DNA of 64,000 nt, from NCBI RefSeq assembly GCF_019802045.1, contig NZ_JAHVHU010000010.1:62001-126000 (forward strand). The letters run 5' to 3'. Below are positions 34,501-44,292 of this stretch, piece after piece (positions within the stretch are counted from its first letter, which is position 1; each line of letters begins with the position of its first letter). The notes under the pieces were generated by a model. It had not been told where the DNA came from. It ran no database searches and saw only the letters and a program-made list of their open reading frames with translations. Position numbers and translations under genes: made by a program. Source of the stretch: Membranihabitans marinus (GTDB taxonomy: Bacteria; Bacteroidota; Bacteroidia; Chitinophagales; Saprospiraceae).

Positions 34501-36260
34501 ATACCCATCATTGTCTTTGTCCTTTTCCCCCCCCCGGCGCCCAGCGTCTGGACCAAATCAGAGATAAAGAATTTCCTATAAGCATTAAATCCATTGGATT
34601 TCACTTGAAACTGTTCAAATGCTCCAAACATCGAAAAAGAGTGATTATCAAAACTTTTGCTGTAATTTGCATGAAATTGGGCCATGGTGTTGATGTCCCG
34701 GCCATATCTATCTGTCAGTTCCGGGGAGTCCAGTCCACGTTTCCGGGGCTGCAGATCCATACGGGTGATAAAACCATCGGCGTCTCTGACGGCTGATTCC
34801 CAATCTGCATAATACAGGGTCCATGGTTTTTTAAAGGTTTTGTTATAAGCATTATTCAAATCAAGCGTATAAAAAGCACCTATATCAAGCCCGGGTACAA
34901 ATTCGGGTTGAATCGAAGTCTTCAGTGTAATTTGATTTTTGTAATTATTGAGCTCATCATACCCTGCGACAAAACTGGAATTAACAACAGGATTAACTCC
35001 ACCCTCGAAGTCTGGCCCCGGTTCACCGGTTGGCCAAAAGGCTGGTTCAGTAGGCACCACTAAGGATGCCCAACCTACAAGTTGGTACGTGCTTGTTGTC
35101 GGGTACTTTCGATCCGTTATAAAACCGGCATAATTCACAGATGCAGTCAACCAGTTATTGATCGGAACATCTACATTTGCCCTTAAATTATATTGCTTGT
35201 AATTGGTTGATTCCTGCGCATAAAAAGCTTCTTCATTTTTGAAGCCTGCCGATATAAAGTAGGATAGATTATCTGATCCACCAGACAGTGACAAATGATG
35301 CTTAGAGGTCGTGGTCCAATCCCGAACCAATTCATCCATCCAATTGGTTCGAGGATGCTCCCAGGGATCATTCCCGTTTTCATATAATTCGATATCACGA
35401 TCGGAATACAACCTGCTAAGACCTTCATAATTCTGATAATCACTTATATAGCGGGCATATTGAGCTGCTCCGGCTGGTTCTGGTAGTATCGTAGGCGTCA
35501 GATATCCCTGATACAGTTGATAGTTTAGGCGGGTGCCTTCTTGTGTACCTGATTTTGTTGTCACCAGAATTACACCGTTGGCTGCACTAGAACCATAAAT
35601 AGCAGCAGCAGCGTCTTTCAACACAGATATACTTTCGATGTCATTGGGGTCGATTTCATTTAAACTTCGATTGGGAATCCCATCAATGACCACCAAAGGG
35701 CTCGTTTGTCCGGCACCTCCCAGGGTAGACCTACCACGTACTAATATTCGAGCACTGTTTCGTCCTGGTTCACCTGAACCCTGCATCACGACGGATCCGG
35801 GAAGTCGACCTGATATCGCATTAGTCAAATCCGGAGCTGGAATCGCCTCGATATCACTTCCAGAGATAGCGGTGACCGATCCAATGACATTTGCCTTCTT
35901 TTGCTTTCCATACCCCACAACCACAATTTCTTCCAGCAATTCAGCATCGGATGTCAGCGACACATCAATGGTGGATTGCCCATCGACAAGTACTTCCAGC
36001 GTTTGATATCCAATGTATGAAAAAACCAGCGTTGCATCTTCTGCCACATCATTTAATTCATACGATCCATCGATGTCCGTAGCGGTCCCCTTGTCGGTTC
36101 CTTTCACCTGAACATTGACCCCAATGAGTGATTCGCCATCGGTATCAGTGACGATACCGGACACAGTAATTTTCGGAAGCGCAAAACCCCACAATGGACA
36201 ACTAAATAGTAGAACACCTGCTATAAGCAATGTAATTATATTTCTGTTTTTAATCATCAT
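34497..36260 (-). CDS. SusC family transporter, N-terminal part (frameshifted at a nine-G tract)
   Basis: 587 residues: signal peptide (MMIKNRNIITLLIAGVLLF, cut near WGFA), carboxypeptidase-regulatory-like domain (GIVTDTDGESLIGVNVQVKG), box EEIVVVGYGKQKKANV, plug domain (VLKDAAAAIYGSSAANGVIL) and the first half of the barrel. The frame leaves the SusC pattern right after LGAGGG, in a run of nine G on the coding strand (34535-34527), and stops 12 codons later at TMMGI. Ten or seven G would restore the frame into EKDKDNDGYLNIYARSS, a normal SusC continuation. The cause may be mutation, phase variation by slipped-strand mispairing, or a sequencing error in the homopolymer. Confidence 0.86.
   Translation of the reverse strand: MMIKNRNIITLLIAGVLLFSCPLWGFALPKITVSGIVTDTDGESLIGVNVQVKGTDKGTATDIDGSYELNDVAEDATLVFSYIGYQTLEVLVDGQSTIDVSLTSDAELLEEIVVVGYGKQKKANVIGSVTAISGSDIEAIPAPDLTNAISGRLPGSVVMQGSGEPGRNSARILVRGRSTLGGAGQTSPLVVIDGIPNRSLNEIDPNDIESISVLKDAAAAIYGSSAANGVILVTTKSGTQEGTRLNYQLYQGYLTPTILPEPAGAAQYARYISDYQNYEGLSRLYSDRDIELYENGNDPWEHPRTNWMDELVRDWTTTSKHHLSLSGGSDNLSYFISAGFKNEEAFYAQESTNYKQYNLRANVDVPINNWLTASVNYAGFITDRKYPTTSTYQLVGWASLVVPTEPAFWPTGEPGPDFEGGVNPVVNSSFVAGYDELNNYKNQITLKTSIQPEFVPGLDIGAFYTLDLNNAYNKTFKKPWTLYYADWESAVRDADGFITRMDLQPRKRGLDSPELTDRYGRDINTMAQFHANYSKSFDNHSFSMFGAFEQFQVKSNGFNAYRKFFISDLVQTLGAGGGKRTKTMMGI
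34527..34535 (-). repeat. Homopolymer tract of nine C (nine G on the coding strand) at the SusC frameshift
   Basis: The run of nine C on the plus strand lies exactly where the SusC frame breaks. Ten or seven bases would give an intact gene. Such tracts change length easily by slippage and are also a common place for sequencing errors. Confidence 0.9.
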
Positions 36261-36375
36261 ATATAGTATTAGGTTAGCTATGAATATTAAATTCCAATTT
36301 ATAGTTTAAAACAAATCCGGCTTAAAAAACATAATTCCTGTTTATTGGAACAATTTAACGTCATAATGCATTATA

Positions 36376-37107
36376 TTACTGGATACACCTTATCGAATAT
36401 CCATCTCGTTGATCCTTCCACTCTCGTATGATTCCTTCTTTACAACAGGAGAACTTACGCACCATTCCATTACCAAAATTATCTTTAGTCGCTGTCCAAA
36501 AGACAGCAGTAGAACCTTCAGAATGAAAATTACTCCCACTAAAACATTCTCCAGTCGATTTAATCGCCAGCTGTACCTCATTCAGACCATTTCCGTCATT
36601 AGCCCATCCTACAGAATCTTTAAGGCGATGTCCAAGTCCTCCTTCTGGCCGATGTCCGAGCATGCCAACCGCATGTTTATCCATACCTAATTGGATCTCC
36701 AGCTCCTTCCAATCGTCATCCGTGGGTATTCGCCATCCAGTTGGACAGACTCCAACATCATTGGAGATGACAGCAAAATTGTATAGAACACCAAATTCAT
36801 TATAGGTATTAATTTCCTCACCAGATACCAACTCAACCTTATTGTGGCGTGCGGTATCTGGATTATCGCTTTCAATATTCCCATATACATAATACATAGG
36901 TTCGGAATCCGATTGCTCCGACACTTTGTTTACGGAGGGGAGATAAGCTAAGTTTTCGGTAAACCACTTTTGGTCTCCTATTTTAATCCAGTGATACTTG
37001 GTGCCATCTCTGGAGTCAGTGATAACACCATGATCCATGTTCTTACAAGAAAGGATCATAATAGTGTTGATTAGCAACAAGAATCTAAATTGATTTCTTT
37101 TAAGCAT
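36376..37107 (-). CDS. FISUMP-domain lipoprotein (Fibrobacter succinogenes major paralogous domain)
   Basis: 243 residues; lipoprotein signal ending IMILSC (Cys21). The body is the FISUMP/TIGR02145 domain: YHWIKIGDQKWFTENLAYLP, YNEFGVLYNFAVI, VCPTGWRIPTDDDWKELE, STAVFWTATKD and the ending DGYSIRCIQ. Paired cysteines near the end (FSCCKEG, RCIQ) probably form disulfides. The domain is found on surface proteins of Bacteroidota and Fibrobacter; its biochemical role is not settled but it is often linked to adhesion to or handling of polymers. It sits between two SusCD pairs on the same strand and may belong to the one at 37173-42172. Confidence 0.9.
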   Translation of the reverse strand: MLKRNQFRFLLLINTIMILSCKNMDHGVITDSRDGTKYHWIKIGDQKWFTENLAYLPSVNKVSEQSDSEPMYYVYGNIESDNPDTARHNKVELVSGEEINTYNEFGVLYNFAVISNDVGVCPTGWRIPTDDDWKELEIQLGMDKHAVGMLGHRPEGGLGHRLKDSVGWANDGNGLNEVQLAIKSTGECFSGSNFHSEGSTAVFWTATKDNFGNGMVRKFSCCKEGIIREWKDQRDGYSIRCIQ

Positions 37108-37172
37108 AGACCCAGTTAATCTAACGAATCAAATCTACATGAGTACATCAATAATATTTGACGACTTTTATC

Positions 37173-39155
37173 TTATTGGATTGTCTGATAGCCCGGATTC
37201 TGAATAATATTCTCATTAGCTACCAATACCCGTTGTGGAATTGGTAGCACTTCATATTTATCATCTGTATCTTTGTTCTTATTCCACCACCGTCCTTTAG
37301 TATACTTCCCAAACCTTTTCAGATCAACCATTCTCCGGCCTTCCCCAATAAATTCACGCCCCCATTCATCCAACAATTCATCCATATCGAGCAATTCTGG
37401 ATTTTGAACATAACTCGCTGCATTCCAAAATTCATTTATATTTCCAGATTCGGTTGTAGCTGTTCGATAGCTTATCGGCGGTTCTCGAACATCCTCGATT
37501 TCCCCATTTTCGAAACGTACTTGGCGCGTTTGTGCTTCATCAGCTCCCGGTTGAGTAAAATAAGGCCTACGGACTGCATCTAAAAGTTCAGCGGCTGCCG
37601 CCACTTCTCCTTTCCGTAATTTACACTCTGCCAAGGTATAATATATCTCAGCGAGTCGAATAACTGCAAAGTCAGAATTCCAATTTCCTGCTCCAGCTTC
37701 GAATTCATCGGGATAAATGGGGTATTTACGATATCGGAACCCGGAGTTTTCTTCACCTTTTGTTACACCTTCACCTGGATTTGCCAAATCACTTCGGACA
37801 CTAGCCAATTCCTCTTTAGAAGCATTCTCTAATAAGTAAAGAAAGTTATGAGAATTCACTAGTTCTTGATACCTGGGGTCACCGCTATCTGCCCATCTGT
37901 TCGCTATTTCTGAAAACCGTCCGACCCGGTCGACCACAAAAAGCGTATCCTGACCACTTGTAAAACGCCATTCTTCGGAAGCATTATCAAATGCTGCACG
38001 TCCTTTATAAGTATGCCCGGGGACACTTTGGGTTCCGATCGAAAATATTCCCGTTCTTTCGCCTTTTTGATTGCAAAAATATGGTACTCTCCTTTCGTCT
38101 CCGTCATAATATTTTTGGTAAGGTGAACCCTGACCATACTTATCTTCAAAAAACTCTCCATCTGTGGTTTGAGAAGGTTGTAGATGCGTGCCATTACATC
38201 CATTTCCATATTCAGACCTATAAAAAAATGCTGCTTGATAATGACCTCCACAAGGAATTGTTACTCTTCTAAGTTGATTTTTCTCACAGGGGAATGCCCA
38301 TAGAATTGAATTGGAGCGGTCGTTATCAAAGTTAAATTGCAGTTGCCAAGATTCATCTAAGGAATAATTACCATATTCTCCATCGATGATCCGTTGAGCG
38401 TATTCTTCAGCCTGGTCATATTTTGGTACCCCAATGGTTACATCAGCATTAAGATATAATCGTGCTAAAATCGCGGCACAAGTCGCTTGATCGATACGGC
38501 CATATAGTTCATCTTTGGTTCCGGCCTGGTGACGTCCCAATTTCGGCAAATTTTCTTTGAGTGTTTTTTCAATCCAATCAAACACTTCTGTCCCTTCTGA
38601 AGAAGGAGGACGAGCATCACCTTCGATTTCCGGGGTAAAAAGAGGAATTGTAGGTCCATAAGCATCCATCAGATATAGATGATAGAGCGCTGCCAAAACA
38701 AGCATTTCAGATTGAGCTCTCTCAATATCGCTTTTAGACAACCCAAAGCTCTCTGCTTTTGGTTTAACAACCCTTTCAAAATCATTGTATGTATTATAAG
38801 CATACCCAATTCCTTGATACATGGCCCTCCAAACTCCAAATATTTCATTGTGTAAATACGTCCACGAATGGCCGTGCAATTGGATCCATCGTGCTTGATC
38901 ATAACCATGTCGGCCTTTTTGTGTCCACACAAAATGGTCTGAGCTCAATTCCGACACCTTCCACCAATCTGCATCTGAATGAAGCGCCCAAGAAGTATGC
39001 TCATATACTCGGGCGATTGCAGCAGCAACGTCACTTTGCGAATTGTAAAATGTAGAGGGAGCAATTTGATTAAAATATTCTTCATCCAAATTAGTACAGC
39101 CGTTAATAAAAAACAGAGAAGTGATCAGACAAATATTTATGTATATGCGTTTCAT
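37173..39155 (-). CDS. SusD/RagB family lipoprotein
   Basis: 660 residues, signal ending SLFFINGC (Cys20), then TNLDEEYFNQIAPSTFYNS, typical for RagB/SusD. The RagB C-terminal half shows IRLAEIYYTLAECKLRKGE, the helix WGREFIGEGRRMVDLKRFG and the ending NIIQNPGY. It is complete and slightly longer than average. It forms a pair with the SusC gene 20 bases upstream (39176-42172). The FISUMP gene follows 65 bases downstream in the same direction. Confidence 0.95.
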   Translation of the reverse strand: MKRIYINICLITSLFFINGCTNLDEEYFNQIAPSTFYNSQSDVAAAIARVYEHTSWALHSDADWWKVSELSSDHFVWTQKGRHGYDQARWIQLHGHSWTYLHNEIFGVWRAMYQGIGYAYNTYNDFERVVKPKAESFGLSKSDIERAQSEMLVLAALYHLYLMDAYGPTIPLFTPEIEGDARPPSSEGTEVFDWIEKTLKENLPKLGRHQAGTKDELYGRIDQATCAAILARLYLNADVTIGVPKYDQAEEYAQRIIDGEYGNYSLDESWQLQFNFDNDRSNSILWAFPCEKNQLRRVTIPCGGHYQAAFFYRSEYGNGCNGTHLQPSQTTDGEFFEDKYGQGSPYQKYYDGDERRVPYFCNQKGERTGIFSIGTQSVPGHTYKGRAAFDNASEEWRFTSGQDTLFVVDRVGRFSEIANRWADSGDPRYQELVNSHNFLYLLENASKEELASVRSDLANPGEGVTKGEENSGFRYRKYPIYPDEFEAGAGNWNSDFAVIRLAEIYYTLAECKLRKGEVAAAAELLDAVRRPYFTQPGADEAQTRQVRFENGEIEDVREPPISYRTATTESGNINEFWNAASYVQNPELLDMDELLDEWGREFIGEGRRMVDLKRFGKYTKGRWWNKNKDTDDKYEVLPIPQRVLVANENIIQNPGYQTIQ

Positions 39156-39175
39156 ATCTATTAGTTTTCAATTGA

Positions 39176-42172
39176 TTAAAAGGTAAGTTGAAGACCAAAT
39201 GTAAAATTCCGAGTATCAGGATAAAAGTCCTTTTCTTCCACACCAGGTTCAAGGCCGTTTGTAGGAACTTGATCAGGATCGATCCCATCGTACCTTGTTA
39301 AAGTCAGAAGCTCCCGCGCAGAAAGATATAATCGCAAGTTTTTTAAACCAGGTATGGGATCAAAAGTATATCCAATCGTCGCAACATCCAGTTTTACAAA
39401 ATCACCTTTTTGTAGAAAGTAATCCGTTACTTTTTTTGAATCATTAATCTGGTGGGTCTGTATACCATGATCTGTTGGAAAGTAAGCTTTTCGAAGAAGA
39501 TTCACTCCTTCGAATGCTTTCAAGCCATAATACATGTTTTTCAAGTTAAGGATCTTATGTCCAAATGCTCCTCTGAAATATAAATTCAAGTCAAAATTTT
39601 TATACCGAAATCTATTGCTCAAGCTGGCGGTGAGCTTCGGAATCCCAGACCCTGCATGATACTTTTGATCATCTCCAGCTCCTGTAGCGGATATTTTCTC
39701 ATTAGTAAACTCACCATTCTCTCCTTTTTTGTAAATCAGAAAATCTCCATTCTCATCAAAACCTGCATGCTTGAACATATAGAAAGAGCCTATATCACCT
39801 CCTTCTTCCATCAAAATAACAGGTCCGGGGTTACCTGGACTAGGCAAGCTTTTCAAATACACCTGTCCCTGTTCATAGAGATCATTGGAAAAAGAAACCA
39901 ACTTATTATTATTGGTAGCTGCCACCAAACCAAGACTATATTCAAAATCTTCGCTATGAACAGGAAAAACATCTAAAGATATTTCAGCACCAGTATTACG
40001 TATAGTTCCTACATTGACAAATGTCTGAGGATGAATATTGGGTGGAACAGGTACATCATAATTCCCTACTAATCCACGTGACTCTCTATTGTACAAATCA
40101 ATACTTCCACTTATTTTCGAATTTAAAATTGTAAAGTCAATTCCAGCGTTATAATTTACGGCTTCCTCCCAAGCCAAATTTGGATTGTAGTTGTTCCCCG
40201 GCCCAAATCCTTTAACCCAGTTGCCCATTATATAGTATTGACCAGCACCGGTATATAATTTTACGGCTTGATATGGTGAAAATCCTTGGTTCCCCGTCAC
40301 TCCATAATCAGCTCTTATTTTTAATTCATCAAAGAAAACCTGATCATCCATAAAGGATTCTTCCGATATTCGCCACGCAGCCGACAAACCCGGAAACCAT
40401 CCCCATTTATTATTCTCTCCAAACTTACTAGATCCTTCTCGACGTAGGCTGGCAGTAAAATAATATCTTTCGAGGTAATTGCCCGTAAATCGCCCGAAGA
40501 ACGCAATAAGTTTCCACGAATCTTGATCAGAATCCAGCTCTGCACGTCCTTCCTTCAGGTAACTACCCTGGTCCAGATCATTGTATGACAATGCATCTGA
40601 TGGAAAATCATAGTTTTTGGCTCTAAAATATTCCCAGTTATTATATTGGTATGAATATCCACCTAATAACCGTACCGTAAAATCGCGTTTATACAAAGAG
40701 TAATTTCCTGTCCATTCAAATACTTTATCTTTCCATACATCATATCTTCTTTCCGCCTCGCCCCGTCGATTACTGGAAATAGACCGTGCCGAATTGGACG
40801 GAGAAAACCAATAGTTTAGTCGGTCATCGTTTTGATAAGCATACATGACCGAAGTATTAAGGTTTTTCGTTATATTCCACTGTGCAGTGGCACTTCCACT
40901 AAAATATTTGCGCTCACCCCCACGCTCATTGTTGAGTAATTCTTCCACAGGATTGTAGGTATCAAAGCCAGCAAAATAAGCGTATTGACCAGGATTATCC
41001 GGCTCGAAAACTGGTAACGTAGGGTTCAATTGTATCGCCTGACTAAACGCCCCATAGTTTGTATACTCCTCCTTGGTAAACCGGGGCGCCGCATTCAATG
41101 TAAATTCTAGTTGGTCATTCAATGCGGTATGTCGCACGTTGAGTCTGGCACCGAATTCATTCCGGTTCGTTGCAATATCGATTCCTTCCGCATTACGGTA
41201 TTGTGCCGAAGCTCTATAACTCGTATTCTCCGTAGCATTACTTAATGCCAATGAATGATTATACCATAATGGTGTCGCACGGGTAATTTTGTCTGCCCAA
41301 TCCGTTCGAGCTCCTTCATCTCGCGCGATTTCCTTTTCCAAAAATTCCTCTGGGGATAACACTTCTGGAATATTTTTTACCACATCTGTAGCCAAATAAC
41401 CATTATAATTCACTTGCAATCCTTGTCCGGCTTTCCCCTTTTTTGTAGTTACTATAATGACGCCATTGGAAGCCCTGGTTCCATAAATAGCAGATGCCGC
41501 ACCTCCTTTTAGAACATCAATGGAAGCAATATCGTTGTTGTCAATATTTGAAAGACTGCCTCCAGGTATTCCATCTATAATGACCAAGGGTGCATTCCCA
41601 GCATTTCGTGACCCCACACCACGAATCTGGATGCTAGGACCAGCATTTGGATCGGCAGCTGCTGTGTTTTGAATATTCACGCCGGCTACCTTCCCTTGAA
41701 TTTGATTCATCGGATTTATACTCGAAGTCTGTAAAAAATCTTTGCTGTCAATATGAGTTACAGCCGTAGTTAACTCCTTTTTGTCTAATGTTCCATACCC
41801 CACCGCAACAATTTGAATTTCATCCAACATAATATCTGCTGTTTCCAAAACAATATTCCAATCATTCACTTCAGCAACAACATAATCACTTGATTTCATG
41901 CCAGTATAGGATATCGTCACGGTTCCATCTTCGTCAACGTCCTCCAAAACAAATCGTCCATCTAGATCGGTAACCGTACCATTTGTGGTTCCCTTTTCTA
42001 AAATCGTTGCTCCGATTAAAGGATCTCCTTCCTCATCTTTAACTGTGCCTTCTATTGATGTTTGACTTATTCCAGCTAACACATTCCAAAAAAGTATAAA
42101 AGCTGTAACGCCCCATCTTACACCAACCCAAAAGTTTAAATTTGCAAACACACATTGTAATACTCGTTTCAT
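39176..42172 (-). CDS. SusC family TonB-dependent outer-membrane transporter
   Basis: 998 residues. The N-terminus is unusual, with a long preamble (MKRVLQCVFANLNFWVGVRW) before the hydrophobic signal GVTAFILFWNVLAGISQ. Then come the carboxypeptidase-regulatory-like domain (GTVKDEEGDPLIGATILEKG), the box LDEIQIVAVGYGTLDKKEL, the plug domain (IDVLKGGAASAIYGTRASNG) and the barrel, ending TRNFTFGLQLTF. There is no STN domain, so regulation through FecR is not expected. It is the first gene of a SusC-SusD(-FISUMP) operon. It starts about 400 bases away from element A copy 2, leaving room for an own promoter. Confidence 0.95.
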   Translation of the reverse strand: MKRVLQCVFANLNFWVGVRWGVTAFILFWNVLAGISQTSIEGTVKDEEGDPLIGATILEKGTTNGTVTDLDGRFVLEDVDEDGTVTISYTGMKSSDYVVAEVNDWNIVLETADIMLDEIQIVAVGYGTLDKKELTTAVTHIDSKDFLQTSSINPMNQIQGKVAGVNIQNTAAADPNAGPSIQIRGVGSRNAGNAPLVIIDGIPGGSLSNIDNNDIASIDVLKGGAASAIYGTRASNGVIIVTTKKGKAGQGLQVNYNGYLATDVVKNIPEVLSPEEFLEKEIARDEGARTDWADKITRATPLWYNHSLALSNATENTSYRASAQYRNAEGIDIATNRNEFGARLNVRHTALNDQLEFTLNAAPRFTKEEYTNYGAFSQAIQLNPTLPVFEPDNPGQYAYFAGFDTYNPVEELLNNERGGERKYFSGSATAQWNITKNLNTSVMYAYQNDDRLNYWFSPSNSARSISSNRRGEAERRYDVWKDKVFEWTGNYSLYKRDFTVRLLGGYSYQYNNWEYFRAKNYDFPSDALSYNDLDQGSYLKEGRAELDSDQDSWKLIAFFGRFTGNYLERYYFTASLRREGSSKFGENNKWGWFPGLSAAWRISEESFMDDQVFFDELKIRADYGVTGNQGFSPYQAVKLYTGAGQYYIMGNWVKGFGPGNNYNPNLAWEEAVNYNAGIDFTILNSKISGSIDLYNRESRGLVGNYDVPVPPNIHPQTFVNVGTIRNTGAEISLDVFPVHSEDFEYSLGLVAATNNNKLVSFSNDLYEQGQVYLKSLPSPGNPGPVILMEEGGDIGSFYMFKHAGFDENGDFLIYKKGENGEFTNEKISATGAGDDQKYHAGSGIPKLTASLSNRFRYKNFDLNLYFRGAFGHKILNLKNMYYGLKAFEGVNLLRKAYFPTDHGIQTHQINDSKKVTDYFLQKGDFVKLDVATIGYTFDPIPGLKNLRLYLSARELLTLTRYDGIDPDQVPTNGLEPGVEEKDFYPDTRNFTFGLQLTF

Positions 42173-42567
42173 ATCTCTAAAAGATTAGAATATTAAAAAT
42201 AGAACCTATAAATTACTTGGGGATCAGCAACCACCTTATACTATATTCCTGAATGATTTTCAGAAATTTCCTATTTATCAAAACCTAAATTAAGGAATTT
42301 ATTTCAATATTACTAAGATATTACAATGATTATTTCGAAAACATTTGATTTTTTACACAATTCAGGGATTATAAAGGATTATTTTTGAGTCCAGTTCAAT
42401 TATAATAATATTATTGCTTTTCTGCTATTTCATATACCCTGATAGAGATATCATTCTTTCTAGAATTCAAATCATATTATAGATGGAAATATCCGGTCAA
42501 TTTATATTGACTTTCAGTTAAAACAGTTTATTTCAAATTAACTTATAAAAATTAATGCGAGGCCGCA
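42173..42567. other. AT-rich leader region upstream of the SusC gene, no gene seen
   Basis: About 395 bases with very low GC. It must hold the promoter of the 39176-42172 gene, but no element close to consensus was identified. No coding frame or RNA was recognised. Confidence 0.5.
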
Positions 42568-42869
42568 CTAGTGTTGCGTTTCATAAATATTGATAATTAA
42601 AATGGAACGAACAAAATTATGCGATTCAGAATCTAATACGACCTCTCTGAGGTCGTTAATTTGAGTGCAAATAATATATCTAATCTAATTAGACCTCTCT
42701 GAGATCTTTGACCTGCAAGGATTCTGACCCAGTCAGGGTCAGATTAGGTTAGATGTGAGTTAGAAAACCAATTCCGACCCAGTCAGGGTCGGATTAGATT
42801 GAACTCTAAGTCATTTTGAGATATATCGAGGTGTTATTTTTAGAATGACTTATGATACATAACCACTAG
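42568..42869 (-). mobile_element. Element A, copy 2 (302 bp, uninterrupted)
   Basis: Full-length copy in reverse orientation to the one at 8964-9660. Ends are CTAG at both sides with imperfect inverted repeats of about 20 bases. Four palindromes lie inside: 42639-42655 (CGACCTCTCTGAGGTCG), 42692-42706, 42724-42742 (CTGACCCAGTCAGGGTCAG) and 42774-42792. The last bases overlap the stop codon TAG of the MFS gene. This copy is the empty site proving the element B insertion in copy 1. Confidence 0.8.
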
Positions 42870-44206
42870 GCCAACTTCCCTTTTTCCACTTTTAATTTCT
42901 TAATCTCCGGAATTCCTATCATGAGGACCATCCAAGCCGTCACATACATAAACCCGGACATCACAAAGATCAACAAGTAACTGCCGGTAGCTTCGAGGAC
43001 ATAACCGATCACGGAAGAATACACCAACCCACCCAGCACCGCACTCATGGTAGACAACCCAGTAACGGATCCGATGGCCCGCTGCGGAAAAAGATCTGAA
43101 ATCACAGTGTACACATTGGCTATCCACCCCATGTGTGCCGCCGCAGCCAGGCTAATAAGCGCGATAGCTACATAAAAACTGGAAATCTGAGAGACAAGAA
43201 TAACAGGAACCACACACACCGCACATATTAATAACGCCGCTTTACGGGAGAAATTAATACTTCGGCCCATGGAAATAAATCGGGAAGATAGCCATCCTCC
43301 ACCTACGCTACCCAGATCTGCAATCAAATATATCGTAATCATCGGCGCTCCGATATTCTCCAGGGTAATCCCAAATTCCTGATATAAATATTTCGGCAAC
43401 CAAAACAACAAAAACCACCACGTAGGATCGGATAAAAAACGGACTAAACACACTACGATGGTTTCTCGCTTTCGAAGCACAGCAAACCAGGAAATTTTAT
43501 CCGTTGAAGTTACTTCTTGCCCGGATTCAATATAATCCAATTCTTCTTTTGTGATCCGAGGATGTTTTGCGGGTTCCCGGTAGACGAGCCGCCAAAGTAT
43601 AATCCAAATAAAACCCAGCATCCCCGTAACTATAAAAGCAGACTTCCAGCCATAGTTCAACGCCAGCCATGGCACCATCAATGGCGCCAGAATCGCTCCG
43701 ACACTCGAACCGGCGTTGAATACACCCGCGGCAATCGCACGTTCTTTTTCAGGAAACCATTCGGCCACTGTCTTGATCGCCGCTGGAAAATTGGAGGCCT
43801 CGCCCACCCCAAGAGAAAACCGGGCTAATGCAAACCCCGATACACTCCGGGCAAAAGCATGGCCTATCCCCGCCAGGCTCCATAGTCCCACTGCCAAAGG
43901 AAAAAACCATTTTACTCCAAAACGGTCAATTAATTGTCCCATCCCCACCACACTGATGCCGTAGGCCAGTTGAAATGCAGAAACGATATAACTGTATTCA
44001 ATTTCTGTCCAACCAATTTCTTCTTGTAACGTTGGCGCAAGAATACTCAAGACGCTTCGGTCCAGGTAATTAATACTGGTGGCCAGAAAAAGCAAGGCAC
44101 ATATTCGCCAGCGGTAGCTTCGGAATACACCTTTGATGGATGTAGTGGGGTTATTCTTAATGATCGGTTCGGTTTTTGGTTTATTAGTTTCAGCAACACT
44201 CTTCAA
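42866..44206 (-). CDS. MFS transporter of the anion:cation symporter type (sugar-acid/hexuronate-like)
   Basis: 446 residues with about 12 membrane spans. The first span carries RWRICALLFLATSINYLDRS, the mark of the ACS group (ExuT/GudP/KdgT-like); the loop between spans 2 and 3 reads GQLIDRFGVKWFFP, and span 4 has RFSLGVGEASNFPAAIKTVAEWFPEKERA. These transporters take up organic anions such as glucuronate, galacturonate or aldonates with protons. The N-terminus has a hydrophilic extension of about 28 residues. The final codon and the stop TAG run into the terminal CTAG of element A, so the original C-terminus may have been altered. The gene follows oxyR on the same strand after 86 bases but is functionally unlike it. 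Confidence 0.9.
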   Translation of the reverse strand: MKSVAETNKPKTEPIIKNNPTTSIKGVFRSYRWRICALLFLATSINYLDRSVLSILAPTLQEEIGWTEIEYSYIVSAFQLAYGISVVGMGQLIDRFGVKWFFPLAVGLWSLAGIGHAFARSVSGFALARFSLGVGEASNFPAAIKTVAEWFPEKERAIAAGVFNAGSSVGAILAPLMVPWLALNYGWKSAFIVTGMLGFIWIILWRLVYREPAKHPRITKEELDYIESGQEVTSTDKISWFAVLRKRETIVVCLVRFLSDPTWWFLLFWLPKYLYQEFGITLENIGAPMITIYLIADLGSVGGGWLSSRFISMGRSINFSRKAALLICAVCVVPVILVSQISSFYVAIALISLAAAAHMGWIANVYTVISDLFPQRAIGSVTGLSTMSAVLGGLVYSSVIGYVLEATGSYLLIFVMSGFMYVTAWMVLMIGIPEIKKLKVEKGKLA

Positions 44207-44292
44207 ACAAACCCGTAAAGTAGTTAAATAAAATGAAATAATGGAAAAGAGTTTTCAACCATATATCTCCAAAAATGCTCTGAACTTAACAC

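Noticed and set aside
42639-42792. CRISPR-like array of four short repeats in element A
   Set aside because: The units are palindromes of 15-19 bases with unequal spacing and two different arm sequences, there are no cas genes, and the set is part of a bounded element present twice.
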